From Novosphingobium sp. AAP83 (GTDB lineage: Bacteria > Pseudomonadota > Alphaproteobacteria > Sphingomonadales > Sphingomonadaceae): a DNA stretch of 33,993 nt. The stretch covers positions 1-33,993 of the forward strand of contig NZ_LJHY01000067.1 of assembly GCF_001295795.1 (NCBI RefSeq), read 5' to 3'. Below, piece after piece: positions 24,501 to 32,379 of the stretch (its first letter is position 1; every line of letters begins with the position of its first letter). The notes under the pieces are model-generated. The model was not told the DNA's origin, ran no database searches, and was given only the letters and a program-made list of their open reading frames with translations. The position numbers were made by a program, and so were the translations under genes.

Positions 24501-24920
24501 ATCACGCTGCCCAAACTCGCCCCGCTGGAACAGCATGCCGATCCGGGCGTGCGGCACTTCTCGGGCATTGCCACCTACTCCACCACATTCACCCTGCCCA
24601 AGGCTGCAAAGCCGGGCGAGGCGCTGTTGCTCGATCTGGGCCAGGTGGGTGAGATTGCCGAGGTCACCATCAACGGCAAGCTGGCTGGCCACGCCTGGCA
24701 CAAGCCTTATCGTATCGACATTTCCGAAGCGGCAAAGCGCGGGCGCAACATGCTAAAGGTGCGCGTGGCTAACCTATGGGTGAACCGCCTCATTGGTGAT
24801 GCGCAACCGGATGCGCAGAAGATCACCTTCACCACTGTGCCCACCTATCGCCCCGATGCCCCCCTGCGGCCTTCGGGCCTTGCCGGACCTGTGGTGATCG
24901 AGGCCAGCCCTGCGCCATGA
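21549..24920 (+). CDS. Secreted alpha-L-rhamnosidase, glycoside hydrolase family GH106
   Basis: A 1123-residue exported enzyme. Residues 1 to about 25 form a Sec signal peptide ending ATFAQG. The mature N-terminus has the GH106 signature LEQQFRDPP...RPRVWWHWMNGNISKDGI followed by the TIM-barrel core with LTDSIEVGNANWTP and KVYGEALEDKRPM, rich in candidate catalytic acids. The C-terminal part (about 1000-1110) is a galactose-binding-like beta-sandwich with INGKLAGHAWHKPYRI. GH106 enzymes of Sphingomonas remove terminal alpha-L-rhamnose from plant glycosides such as flavonoid rutinosides and neohesperidosides. Length is normal and the frame intact. It is in a rhamnose operon and upstream of a beta-glucosidase. 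Confidence 0.93.
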   Translation: MIIRSGLTVATILATTTLLTQATFAQGAPSVPAEAVADTLEQQFRDPPSDARPRVWWHWMNGNISKDGIAKDLAWMKRVGIGGLQNFDVNLATPQVVDKRIVYMTPEWKDAFLFATSEADRLGLELAIAASPGWSQTGGPWVKPEDGMKKLVWSELTVAGGKPVRGALPALPQVTGPFQTAPLMENMSAHSGGEGQRPSASGEVAVIAVPVAEAALPLPVYTLADGTTLDATTLADAFLQSMVKVPLDPALSGAVSVRFPREVTVRSLRLFLPGIKLPFRGIPIKVALEVREGANWSKVTDIPLGSVPTTRAFPATTGQDFRLVIAGSGDNGILDLVNAAPGAIAVNFFDTGPLTSVSLADFQLFADARMDRVEEKAGYDTVLDYHTIASTDASAAGVEPARVIDLTHRVRPDGTLDWTAPIGSNWRIMRFGWSLTGKTNHPAPTEATGLEVDKYDAAAVRRYLEAYLGMYRDAVGPDLIGKRGVQALLTDSIEVGNANWTPAMEAEFAKRRGYALRPWLPVLAGAVIGSPAQSDRFLFDFRTTLADLLADKHYGTIATVAHEHGLKVYGEALEDKRPMLGDDLAMRAHADVPMAAMWTYADESKLRTTLLGDMRGAASVAHVYGKPYVAAESMTSVNAPWDFAPSNLKKVIDLEFVSGINRPVIHTSVHQPVDDKRPGLSLAIFGQYFNRHEAWAELAKPWVDYIARTSLMLQQGRNVADVAWFIGEDSPVTALYAEKIPANLPTTHAWDFVNAAMLADALRNDGSEVVSTGGARYRAIYLGGTSQAMTLPTLERLAALVRGGATLIGEKPRATPSKADDAARFAVLADALWSGDVGKGRVFATQAIDSGLQEAGIAPDFTMSGAAKGDVLFVHRKLADGDTWFLNNRRNATVAGEARFRITGLQPELWRAETGKAEPLSYRIEGGQTVVPLSFLPEDAVFVVFRKPAVKHAVTLASPAPATLATLDSAWTVAFQPGRGAPASITLPKLAPLEQHADPGVRHFSGIATYSTTFTLPKAAKPGEALLLDLGQVGEIAEVTINGKLAGHAWHKPYRIDISEAAKRGRNMLKVRVANLWVNRLIGDAQPDAQKITFTTVPTYRPDAPLRPSGLAGPVVIEASPAP

Positions 24921-24963
24921 TCCAGCTTGAGCAGCAGGCCGCCCATCGGCTACCACGCAGGGG

Positions 24964-25875
24964 ATGACCGCACCCCCCTATCGCAACCGCATCGATCCGC
25001 GCGCCGCCGCCGTGTTTTGGCGGGTGTGCGAAACCGGGTCGATCAGTGCGGCAGCCCGGGCGCTGAACCTGTCGCAGCCTTCGGTGTCAAACACCGTGGC
25101 GCTGCTTGAACAGCGGCTTGGCGTCACGCTGTTCACCCGCTCGCGCAATGGCATCGTCCTCACGCGCGAAGGCGAGGCGTTGCGCGACCGGGCCGAGGCC
25201 ATGGTCAACTTGCTGGAAAATGCTGCGATAGAGGTGGACCACGCCGCCCGCGCCATTGCCGGGCCGCTTAAGCTGGGCGGCACACCCGGCGCATTGGTCA
25301 GCCTGCTGCCCCGCGTCGTCACCCGGCTTGAGGCGCTGGTCGGCCCCTTTGCGCTTAGCGTGGTTGAGCGGCCCGATGCCGAACTGGCCGAACTTTTGCG
25401 CACCGGCGCGCTTGATCTGGCTGTCATGACCACTGAAATCGTCGAATGCCCGCCCGATCTGGTGGAAGTGACGCTGGCGCGCGATCCCTTCGCGCTCATT
25501 GTTGGCCAAGCCCATGATGCCCTGCCCGAACGCATTTCGTTGCGCGATGTCGCCGCTTTGCCCTGGATACTGCCCGCAGCACGCGGCGCATTCCGCCGAC
25601 AGGTAGACGCACTGTTCCTTAATGCCGGTGTGCCTGTGCCGCAAAACGTGATCCGCTGCGATTCATTGCTGACCACCAAGGCCATTATTCGCGAAAGCGA
25701 CCGGATTACCGTGCTTCCCCGCACCGTGCCCGCAACAGACCTAGACTTTGGCACACTGCGCGCGATCGCCATAGCAGAGGCGGTCTTCGCCCGCAGCATC
25801 GGCGTGCGCTATCTGGCTGATCGCAAGCTGCCGGTCATGGCCCGCGCCATGCTGGATATTCTGTCCGAAGCATAG
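24964..25875 (+). CDS. LysR-family transcriptional regulator
   Basis: A 303-residue LysR-type regulator with its HTH at about residues 12-70 (AVFWRVCETGSISAAARALNLSQPSVS, then LFTRSRNGIVLTREG) and a periplasmic-binding-like effector domain. It is not close to the NodD-like protein at 13154-14146. It lies between the rhamnosidase and beta-glucosidase genes on the same strand, so control of the two hydrolases is likely. The ATG at 24964 has AGGGG almost abutting it, an unusually short spacing; the exact start is slightly uncertain. Confidence 0.88.
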   Translation: MTAPPYRNRIDPRAAAVFWRVCETGSISAAARALNLSQPSVSNTVALLEQRLGVTLFTRSRNGIVLTREGEALRDRAEAMVNLLENAAIEVDHAARAIAGPLKLGGTPGALVSLLPRVVTRLEALVGPFALSVVERPDAELAELLRTGALDLAVMTTEIVECPPDLVEVTLARDPFALIVGQAHDALPERISLRDVAALPWILPAARGAFRRQVDALFLNAGVPVPQNVIRCDSLLTTKAIIRESDRITVLPRTVPATDLDFGTLRAIAIAEAVFARSIGVRYLADRKLPVMARAMLDILSEA

Positions 25876-25977
25876 TCTCGGGCTATACCTGCCCAGTAAA
25901 TCGTTATTTTCGCTAAAGTGCCTAGCATTGTAGCCAGAGCCAAAGCGCAGACACAACAAAACATCGGGGAACAGGAC

Positions 25978-27312
25978 ATGTTTGATCGCCGCACACTTTT
26001 GGCCAGTGCCACGGCCTCCGGGATGATGCTGTCGCCCAGCGCTGCGCTTGCGGCAAAATCACGGCGTGCCCCCACCAGCCCAACTTTTCCTGCAGGCTTC
26101 CTGTGGGGTGCGGCCACCGCGCCGCATCAGATTGAAGGCAACAATACGGCATCGGACCTGTGGTTTGTGGAAAACCAGCAGCCTACAATCTTTGCCGAAC
26201 CATCAGGCGATGCGGCAAACAGCTTGCTGCTGTGGGAACGTGATCTCGATCTGGCAAAGGGCATTGGCCTGAATACCTACCGCTTTGGCGTTGAATGGGC
26301 GCGGATCGAGCCGGAAAAGGGCCAGTTCAGCCGCGCGATGATCGATCATTACCGCCGGGTGATCGAAGGCTGCCGCGCGCGCGGGTTGGCCCCTGTTGTG
26401 ACCTACAGCCACTTCACCGCACCGCGCTGGTTCAGCGCGCAAGGGGGCTGGACCAATCCTGAAAGCGCCATGCTGTTCGCGCGATATTGCACCCGCATCA
26501 CCCAGGCGCTGGGCGATGCGATCCACGCGGTGATCACGCTGAATGAACCGAACATCCTTGCTATCCTTAAGCCGGTGCTGCCGCCAAAGGTCTGGGAGAT
26601 CCAGAAGCTGGCCATCGAAACCGCAGCGCGCCGCCTTGGCGTGGAAAAGTTTGTCTGCGCCAATGTGGCCGGGATTGATGATCTGCCCGAACTGCAAAAA
26701 GGGCTGCTGGCCGCCCATACCGCCGGTCGCGCCGCGATCAAGGCGGTTCGCGCCGATCTGCTGGTCGGGGTGTCGCTGGCCATGCTTGATGATCAAGCTT
26801 TGGGCAGCAATTCCATTCGTGATCAGATGCGCGCCGAACTTTACGGGGCATGGCTTGAACTGGCCAAGGCAGACGATTTCATCGGCGTGCAGAACTATGA
26901 ACGTGCGATCTGGGACGCCAAGGGCCGCGTTGCGCCGCCGCCGGGCAGCACACTGAACTGGTCAGGCAGCGAAGTCTGGCCGGGATCGCTGGCGGGCGCG
27001 GTCCGCTATGCCCATGCAGCCACGGGCCGTCCGGTGCTGGTTTCCGAACATGGCGTCGGCACTGAAGATGACCGCGTGCGCGCCGCCTTCATCCCGGCGG
27101 CGTTGGCCGGGTTGAAGCAGGCTATCGACGATGGCGTGCCGGTGCTGGGCTACTGCCACTGGTCGCTGATCGATAACTTCGAATGGATCTTTGGCTACAA
27201 GCCCAAATTCGGCCTCGCCAGCTTCGATCCCGTCACTTTTGTGCGCACGCCCAAGCCCAGCGCCGCCGTCTATGGCGCGATTGCAAAGGCCAATGCGCTT
27301 ACAGGCTCTTGA
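25978..27312 (+). CDS. Tat-exported beta-glucosidase, glycoside hydrolase family GH1
   Basis: A 444-residue GH1 enzyme. The N-terminus FDRRTLLASATASGMML...AALAA is a twin-arginine signal peptide. The TIM barrel starts FPAGFLWGAATAPHQIEG (about 37-54). E190 in TLNEPN is the acid/base, and E357 in VSEHGV is the nucleophile, with SEHG replacing the usual TENG. NFEWIFGYKPKFGL near the C-terminus forms the aglycone-facing region. The ATG at 25978 follows GGGGA by 7 nt; an upstream GTG is less likely. With GH106 it would strip rhamnose then glucose from rutinosides in the periplasm. Its 3' end overlaps the convergent hydrolase gene by 14 bp. Confidence 0.92.
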   Translation: MFDRRTLLASATASGMMLSPSAALAAKSRRAPTSPTFPAGFLWGAATAPHQIEGNNTASDLWFVENQQPTIFAEPSGDAANSLLLWERDLDLAKGIGLNTYRFGVEWARIEPEKGQFSRAMIDHYRRVIEGCRARGLAPVVTYSHFTAPRWFSAQGGWTNPESAMLFARYCTRITQALGDAIHAVITLNEPNILAILKPVLPPKVWEIQKLAIETAARRLGVEKFVCANVAGIDDLPELQKGLLAAHTAGRAAIKAVRADLLVGVSLAMLDDQALGSNSIRDQMRAELYGAWLELAKADDFIGVQNYERAIWDAKGRVAPPPGSTLNWSGSEVWPGSLAGAVRYAHAATGRPVLVSEHGVGTEDDRVRAAFIPAALAGLKQAIDDGVPVLGYCHWSLIDNFEWIFGYKPKFGLASFDPVTFVRTPKPSAAVYGAIAKANALTGS

Positions 27313-28129
27313 TAAAGTCCACGATGGCGTCGGTCAGGCGGCGATCGGCGCCGCCGATATGCATCGCTAGCGAATAGTGGTTTTGGCCCGGCACGATCAT
27401 ACCTGCGGGCATCGTGCCATGCACACGAAGACGGTCCTGCATCAGGCCCAGAAACTCCGCCTGAAAGCGCGGCGGATCAAACTGTGCACAGGCGACAAAT
27501 AGCGGAATCGTTGTCTGCGCCATGGCCTCGCGCGGCATCCTTTGCGGGTATTGCGCGTCCGGACCGTAATATGGCTCGTCACGTGCATCCAGCGGGGTGT
27601 GGCCGTAAAGCCCTGACAGTAGCACCGCGCCTGCCAACGGCAGATCGGGTCGCAGCCGCAGCGCGGTCGCGATGTGCACGGCCCCCGCCGAAGTGCCCAC
27701 CACCACGATCCGTGCCGTATCACCGTCATGGGCAGCTCCATTGGCGTGCAGCCATTCCACCGCCGCCACCACATCCTCGCCTCCTTCGGGCCAGCGCGCA
27801 TCGGGCAGGAGCCGGTAGTTCATCGCGGCGCCGAGAAACCCGGCCTCTGCCATTGTCCGTGCTACATTGGCCCCGCCCGCCTTGTCGCCCATGCGGAAAC
27901 CGCCGCCGTGGACGAACAGCACCACCGGCAGATCGCCTACAGGCGCGATGCGATAGAGGTCCAGTCGCTGCCGTTCGTGTGGGCCATACGGGCAATCGGG
28001 TGCCAGCACAGGCACTCGCGCGGCCAGTGCAGCATGGTCTGCCGCATAGAGTGCGCGACAGGCTTCGACCACGTGTGGGCCAAGCTCCAACCCCATTGCA
28101 GCGGTGGCTTGTTCGGTTGTCGTCTCCAT
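27299..28129 (-). CDS. Alpha/beta hydrolase, esterase (HSL/BD-FAE type)
   Basis: A 276-residue cytoplasmic alpha/beta hydrolase. The oxyanion HGGG lies at residues 74-77, the nucleophile S147 in GTSAGA, the acid is probably D218 in AQFDPPR and the base H251 in GQNHYS. This is the carboxylesterase/kynurenine-formamidase-like branch. It probably hydrolyses an ester or amide, or a ring-fission product. It is the last gene of the long leftward operon that begins with the amidohydrolase at 33596 and lies 7 bp after the small membrane protein gene. It overlaps the 3' end of the GH1 gene on the opposite strand. Confidence 0.86.
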   Translation of the reverse strand: METTTEQATAAMGLELGPHVVEACRALYAADHAALAARVPVLAPDCPYGPHERQRLDLYRIAPVGDLPVVLFVHGGGFRMGDKAGGANVARTMAEAGFLGAAMNYRLLPDARWPEGGEDVVAAVEWLHANGAAHDGDTARIVVVGTSAGAVHIATALRLRPDLPLAGAVLLSGLYGHTPLDARDEPYYGPDAQYPQRMPREAMAQTTIPLFVACAQFDPPRFQAEFLGLMQDRLRVHGTMPAGMIVPGQNHYSLAMHIGGADRRLTDAIVDFIKSL

Positions 28130-28136
28130 TACCGCC

Positions 28137-28583
28137 TCATCCGTGCCCGTAAAGCCGTGTCAGCGCGCGGTGCGTTACGACAAAGCCAAGCAATCCGCCA
28201 AAGATCAGCTTGATGCCCAGCGCTGTCGTCCAACTGATATACTCGATCGGAAGAGAAAGGCACAACGCCGCCAGTAGACCAGCAATCGCCAATCCTGTCG
28301 CCAGCATCCGCGTAACCTGCCAGCCAATGGCACTGGTGGAAGGCACCGCTGCCGCACCGTCCTTGCGTAAGGCCTTGCGCACCAGAAGCGAGGGCACCAG
28401 CGCCGCCATCAGCGAGATGGCAGCCCCCTGCGGCAGGAAATCCAACGCGAAGCCATCGGGCGCGGCCAGCGTCAGCATGCGCTGGCGTGGCCCGAACACC
28501 AGTAGGAAGAATGCGGTGCTCAATACCACATTGATAACGGTGCTGACCAGCCGTTCCCGCTTCAGGATTGTGGCGAGATCCAT
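28137..28583 (-). CDS. Small membrane protein of unknown function, four predicted TM segments
   Basis: A 148-residue protein I do not recognise. After a charged N-terminus (MDLATILKRERLV) there are four hydrophobic stretches at roughly residues 16-32, 49-68, 92-110 and 119-138, so it is probably an inner-membrane protein. The ATG at 28583 has GGAG 6 nt upstream; a longer in-frame extension is rejected because it overlaps the FAH coding end and is charged and low-complexity. It sits inside a catabolic operon between the FAH and esterase genes, which hints at a role in substrate or product handling but does not show it. Confidence 0.68.
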   Translation of the reverse strand: MDLATILKRERLVSTVINVVLSTAFFLLVFGPRQRMLTLAAPDGFALDFLPQGAAISLMAALVPSLLVRKALRKDGAAAVPSTSAIGWQVTRMLATGLAIAGLLAALCLSLPIEYISWTTALGIKLIFGGLLGFVVTHRALTRLYGHG

Positions 28584-28606
28584 CTGCAGCTCCAAGTTCA
28601 AAGCCC

Positions 28607-29440
28607 TCAGGCTTCGTCTACCACGGGGTTGGATAGCGTGCCAATCACACCGACGGACACTTCGCACACATCGCCGTCCTTCATGTAGAGCGGCGGGTTG
28701 CGCTTGTCGCCCACGCCGCCGGGCGTTCCAGTGACGATGACGTCGCCCGGTGCCAGCGGCGTAAAAGTGGAGCAGTATTCGATCACGAAGGCCACGTCCC
28801 AGATCATGTCCGAGATGGGCTGGTCCTGCACCAACTGGCCGTTCAGTCGGGTCTGCACGCGCTGGCTGCCAAGGTCAGCTACGGCATCGGGCGTGATCAG
28901 CGCCGGGCCGAAGGCGCCGGTGCCGGGGAAGGTCTTGCCCGGCGTGAACTGGATGTTATGGCGCTGCCAATCGCGCGCCGATCCATCGTTAAACACCGAA
29001 TAGCCGGCGATGTGTTCATGCGCCTTGGCGCGCGGGATGCGGCGGCCACCCTTGCCGATCACCACGGCCAGCTCGCCCTCGTAATCGAAGCGGGTGGATT
29101 CCTTAGGGCGCACCAGCGGTTCGCCGTGGGCGATCAGGCTGTCGGCGTAACGGGTGAAGATCGCAGGAAATTCCTTCTGCTCGCGCCCGGTTTCGGCCAC
29201 ATGGGTGGCATAGTTCAGGCCGACGCACAGGATCTTGCCGGGATTGGGCACCACCGGCAAAAGCCGCACGCCGTTGCGAGCAAAAGTGCCGGTGCTTGTC
29301 AGCGCGGCCAAGTCTTCGTCAAGCACGTCGCGTAGCCAGGCATCGGCACCCGGTGCGCCAAGATCGTGCACGGTCTCGCCATCGATGCGCCCGAAGCTGG
29401 ACGTGCCATCGGGGCGTCGGAAGCTGATGTACTGCGTCAT
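28607..29440 (-). CDS. Fumarylacetoacetate hydrolase family protein (second copy)
   Basis: A 277-residue FAH-superfamily enzyme with KILCVGLNYATHVAE (about 69-83), the metal-binding acids E121 and E123 in DYEGELAVVIG, and VTGTPGGVG near the C-terminus. It is closer to the hydratase/hydrolase or acylpyruvate hydrolase branch than the copy at 4307-5251. The ATG at 29440 has GGGGAG 8 nt upstream. The same frame remains open upstream and encodes a convincing twin-arginine leader (FDRRAFVASSAAALLIGAG) reachable from TTG at 29542, so a Tat-exported 311-residue form or a vestigial leader is possible. It is in an operon just downstream of the third VOC dioxygenase, consistent with processing of its product. 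Confidence 0.84.
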   Translation of the reverse strand: MTQYISFRRPDGTSSFGRIDGETVHDLGAPGADAWLRDVLDEDLAALTSTGTFARNGVRLLPVVPNPGKILCVGLNYATHVAETGREQKEFPAIFTRYADSLIAHGEPLVRPKESTRFDYEGELAVVIGKGGRRIPRAKAHEHIAGYSVFNDGSARDWQRHNIQFTPGKTFPGTGAFGPALITPDAVADLGSQRVQTRLNGQLVQDQPISDMIWDVAFVIEYCSTFTPLAPGDVIVTGTPGGVGDKRNPPLYMKDGDVCEVSVGVIGTLSNPVVDEA

Positions 29441-29531
29441 TCTTGTGTCTCCCCGGGGCCCGGCCGCTTCCGAACTGCCGCCCGCGCCGATCAGGAGCGC
29501 TGCGGCAGAACTGGCAACGAAGGCCCGTCGA

Positions 29532-30440
29532 TCAAATTGCAAGCTCTTGCGCTTCCCAGTCACGGCGGCAGCGGAAGCGTTCTTCTGCCACGCGAAGCCC
29601 GGCAAAGTCTTTGTCCGAAACGCCCCACTGGTCAATCCGCTGTTCGGGCCATGTCCAGTCGTCCGGCTCACCGGTGCGGTAATCTGCCAGGACTTTCTCG
29701 ACCGCGGTCGAATATTCGATCACCGGGCCGAAAGGTGCGATGTAATAGGCATAGACGTTGTCGCCCGGCCCGTGCCGACCCGGCCCCCATGCAGGCGCAA
29801 AGCCATTGTCGCGCATCCAGCCGATGCCGCGCATCACTGCGTCCAGGTCGTCCATTTCGAAGGCCACGTGGTTCAGGCTGGCAAACCCTGCGCGGGCAAA
29901 GGCGGTGGAGTGGTGGCTGTCGTTGCAGCGTACGAAGACCATGCCCTTGGTGCGGTCCGAAACACGAAAGTCCAGCACATCTTCCACCGCATGGCCCAGC
30001 AGTTCGGCGTCGGCAGAATTGAACACCACATGCGTCAGCTTGACCGGCGCCACGCGCTTGCTGGCCTTCGCAAAGCCCTCGATGGGTGCCACTTGGGACG
30101 CACCTGCCAGAAAACGCAGGATCGTGCCTTCGGGCAGTTCCACAAGCAGCCCCGCGCCATCGCCCGGATCTGCCGAGGTCACCGTGCAGGCGGGCCAGCC
30201 TTTGTCTGCTACTCTGCGCGCAATTGCGGCAAGTTCCGCATCGGAACAGGTGAAGGTGGTGGACCTTACGAATTCCTCGTCAGACTGCTCGAACGCCACC
30301 AGATAGGGCATGGTGCCGGTGCCGCGCAGATAATGCGTGTGTCCGCGCACCTCTGCCGGGAACAGGCCCCACACATCCACCATCCACGCTGCTGCACCCG
30401 CCGGATCGGGCAGGGCCAGTTCGATGCTGCGCAACTTCAC
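29532..30440 (-). CDS. Two-domain VOC extradiol ring-cleavage dioxygenase (third copy)
   Basis: A 302-residue two-module VOC protein of the same type as 2597-3514. The metal ligands are H137 (LTHVVF), H191 (LNHVAF) and E242 (IEYSTA). The catalytic histidines are H177 (DSHHSTAF) and H223 (GPGRHGPGDN). Both share the C-terminal DQWG(V/I) motif, so they are probably paralogues acting on related catechols. The start is GTG at 30440, which overlaps the GlcG stop by 4 bp (GTGA) and has GGAGAC about 6 nt before it. It stands behind an MhpA-like hydroxylase and ahead of a FAH enzyme, a hydroxylate-cleave-hydrolyse order. Confidence 0.86.
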   Translation of the reverse strand: MKLRSIELALPDPAGAAAWMVDVWGLFPAEVRGHTHYLRGTGTMPYLVAFEQSDEEFVRSTTFTCSDAELAAIARRVADKGWPACTVTSADPGDGAGLLVELPEGTILRFLAGASQVAPIEGFAKASKRVAPVKLTHVVFNSADAELLGHAVEDVLDFRVSDRTKGMVFVRCNDSHHSTAFARAGFASLNHVAFEMDDLDAVMRGIGWMRDNGFAPAWGPGRHGPGDNVYAYYIAPFGPVIEYSTAVEKVLADYRTGEPDDWTWPEQRIDQWGVSDKDFAGLRVAEERFRCRRDWEAQELAI

Positions 30441-30865
30441 TTTGCTGTCTCCAGATTGAACCCGGCGGCGCGAATGCCGGCAAGAGCGCACTCTTCATCA
30501 CAATCGCCGGTATCGCCGCTCACGCCCACCGCGCCGATCACCGCGCCCCCGTCCCGGATCAGCACGCCGCCGGGGGAGAACGCGATATTGCCGCCGACAA
30601 CCGCCGTCACGCTCTGGAAAAAGGCCGGATTGCCTTTTGCCCGTTCGGCGATCACGCGCGTGTCATCACCCATGCCGATGGCGCCCAATGCCTTGGCGCG
30701 AGCGATATCATGGCGAAACATCGTGGCCCCGTCTTCCCGGGCAAAGTTTACCGGATGTCCGCCAGCATCCAGCACGATCACGGCTAGCGGCTTTGCGTTG
30801 CGCGCGCGTGCTTCGGCCAGTGCGGCAGTGATGATTGTCTGCGCAGCGTTCAAGGAAATGCTCAT
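30437..30865 (-). CDS. Cytoplasmic GlcG/HbpS-family protein
   Basis: A 142-residue single-domain GlcG/HbpS protein without a signal peptide: LAVIVLDAGGHPVNFAREDGA (about 27-47), RAKALGAIGMG, and GGVLIRDGGAVIGAVGVSGDTGDCDE near residues 100-125. Its function in such operons is not established; haem or small-molecule binding, or a role as an accessory to dioxygenases, has been considered for the family. The ATG at 30865 overlaps the hydroxylase stop by 4 bp and its own stop overlaps the dioxygenase start by 4 bp, so it is translated in step with both enzymes. Confidence 0.84.
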   Translation of the reverse strand: MSISLNAAQTIITAALAEARARNAKPLAVIVLDAGGHPVNFAREDGATMFRHDIARAKALGAIGMGDDTRVIAERAKGNPAFFQSVTAVVGGNIAFSPGGVLIRDGGAVIGAVGVSGDTGDCDEECALAGIRAAGFNLETAK

Positions 30866-32379
30866 GCTGCCAGCTCCTGCCGCAGTCCCAGCATCCGGTC
30901 GCGCGCAGCCAACAGGTCTGCCGCCCTCCCGGTTCCGAAAACATAGTGATCGGGCCGCACAAGCACCGCCTGCGCACCATGCGCCTCCAGCCATGCAGTT
31001 AGCGCACCGCCATCAGGCAGGTCATCGGCTACGATACCGCCATCTGCTCCTGCACTGCGCACGAACAGCCGCCAGCCTTGGCCGGTCAGGTCGTCCAGCT
31101 TGCGCCCATCGTCCAGTGCGGGCTGGATAAAGCGGGTTCCGGCAGCAGGGGTGCCCGGCAGGATGAAGCCGGTCGCAATCGCCGGAATCAGGTCCGCCGC
31201 CGTCTCACCCGCTTTGTGCGCCGCCTGGGCGCGGATCGCAGCATCGCGCGCCGCGGCCTTGGCCGGATCAAGTTCGCAGATATAGCGCCCCGCCGCAACC
31301 GCCGCACCGATTACCCCGCGCACGTGCGGATCGCGTTCGGGCTGATAGGTATATAGGATCGCTTCATTTGCGCCGGTATTGACGATCGCAGCCATTTTCC
31401 ACGCCAGATTGGCCACATCGCGCAGGCCATGGCACATGCCTTGGCCAAAGAACGGCGGTGTCTGGTGCGCGGCATCGCCCGCCAGAAACACCCGGCCCAC
31501 CTGCCACTGCTCGGCCACCAGCCCGTGAAAGCGATAGGTCGCCGCGCGCACGATCTTGTGCGGCACTTGCCTCATCCACGCGCCGACCAGCGCGGCGACA
31601 TTCTCCTCGCGCATCATTTCGGCATCGTCTTCGTGCGGCAGCAGCATGAACTCCCAACGCCGGTGATTGCGTCTGCCGGGCACTACCGTGGCAGGGCGGG
31701 CGGGATCGCACATCATTACCGACAGACGCTGCAGGTCCGCGCCTTCGGGCACGCCGGTGATTGGCGGGAAGGTGACCGGGCCTTCGACTTCGGCATCGAC
31801 TACGAGCCACGGCTCTTCGAAATCCAGATCGTCGAGCTCCACCCCCAGCACCTTGCGCACCGGGCTGCGTGAACCGTCGGCTGCGATCACCCAGCGCGCA
31901 TTCAGGTGCTGCTCTGTGCGCTCTGGGTGCAGCTTGGTTTCGTTCAGGAAATAGCGCACGCTGACATGGCTATCATGCTGTTCCAGATCGACGAACTCGG
32001 CTCCGGTCAGCAGCTTTATGGCGCCGTTTGCAGAAAAGCTCGCGCGCAGGTGCGCTTCGAATTCGGGCTGGTAGAAAAAGTAATCGTTACCCCACCCGAA
32101 CGGTTTGGGCTTGCCCACAGTGCCCATGTAGCGGATCACGCCATGGTCTGCACCGACATGGAGATGCCCGTCGGTGGCGATCATGTCAGGCAGCACCCGG
32201 TCGATCACGCCCGCGCTCTGGAACAGGCGCATCATCTCGTGATCGAGGTGTACGGCGCGCGGCAGCGGGTAGTGATCGGCCTCCTTCTCCAGCACCACCA
32301 CCGAAAGGCCAAGCCGCCCCAGAAGGTTGGCCGCCATCGCCCCGACCGGACCGCAACCGATGATCGCAACGTCGATCAT
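30862..32379 (-). CDS. MhpA-like FAD-dependent aromatic hydroxylase
   Basis: A 505-residue single-component flavin monooxygenase resembling 3-(3-hydroxyphenyl)propionate hydroxylase (MhpA). The FAD-binding IIGCGPVGAM starts at residue 6, the AADGSRSPVRK motif is at about 166-176, GDAAHQTPPFFGQGMCHGLRD begins at residue 301, and a thioredoxin-like C-terminal domain (about 400-505) ends the protein. It would use NADH and O2 to add an ortho hydroxyl to a phenol, creating the catechol cleaved by the VOC dioxygenase two genes downstream. Flavin monooxygenases also start the naringenin (fde) pathway of Herbaspirillum, a functional precedent. ATGA overlaps link it to genes on both sides. Confidence 0.9.
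   Translation of the reverse strand: MIDVAIIGCGPVGAMAANLLGRLGLSVVVLEKEADHYPLPRAVHLDHEMMRLFQSAGVIDRVLPDMIATDGHLHVGADHGVIRYMGTVGKPKPFGWGNDYFFYQPEFEAHLRASFSANGAIKLLTGAEFVDLEQHDSHVSVRYFLNETKLHPERTEQHLNARWVIAADGSRSPVRKVLGVELDDLDFEEPWLVVDAEVEGPVTFPPITGVPEGADLQRLSVMMCDPARPATVVPGRRNHRRWEFMLLPHEDDAEMMREENVAALVGAWMRQVPHKIVRAATYRFHGLVAEQWQVGRVFLAGDAAHQTPPFFGQGMCHGLRDVANLAWKMAAIVNTGANEAILYTYQPERDPHVRGVIGAAVAAGRYICELDPAKAAARDAAIRAQAAHKAGETAADLIPAIATGFILPGTPAAGTRFIQPALDDGRKLDDLTGQGWRLFVRSAGADGGIVADDLPDGGALTAWLEAHGAQAVLVRPDHYVFGTGRAADLLAARDRMLGLRQELAA

Noticed and set aside
29235..31130. A very long rightward open frame (about 630 codons) opposite the VOC, GlcG and FAH genes
   Set aside because: It is antisense to three well-supported genes, has no recognisable domain and its openness follows from GC-rich third positions of the real genes.
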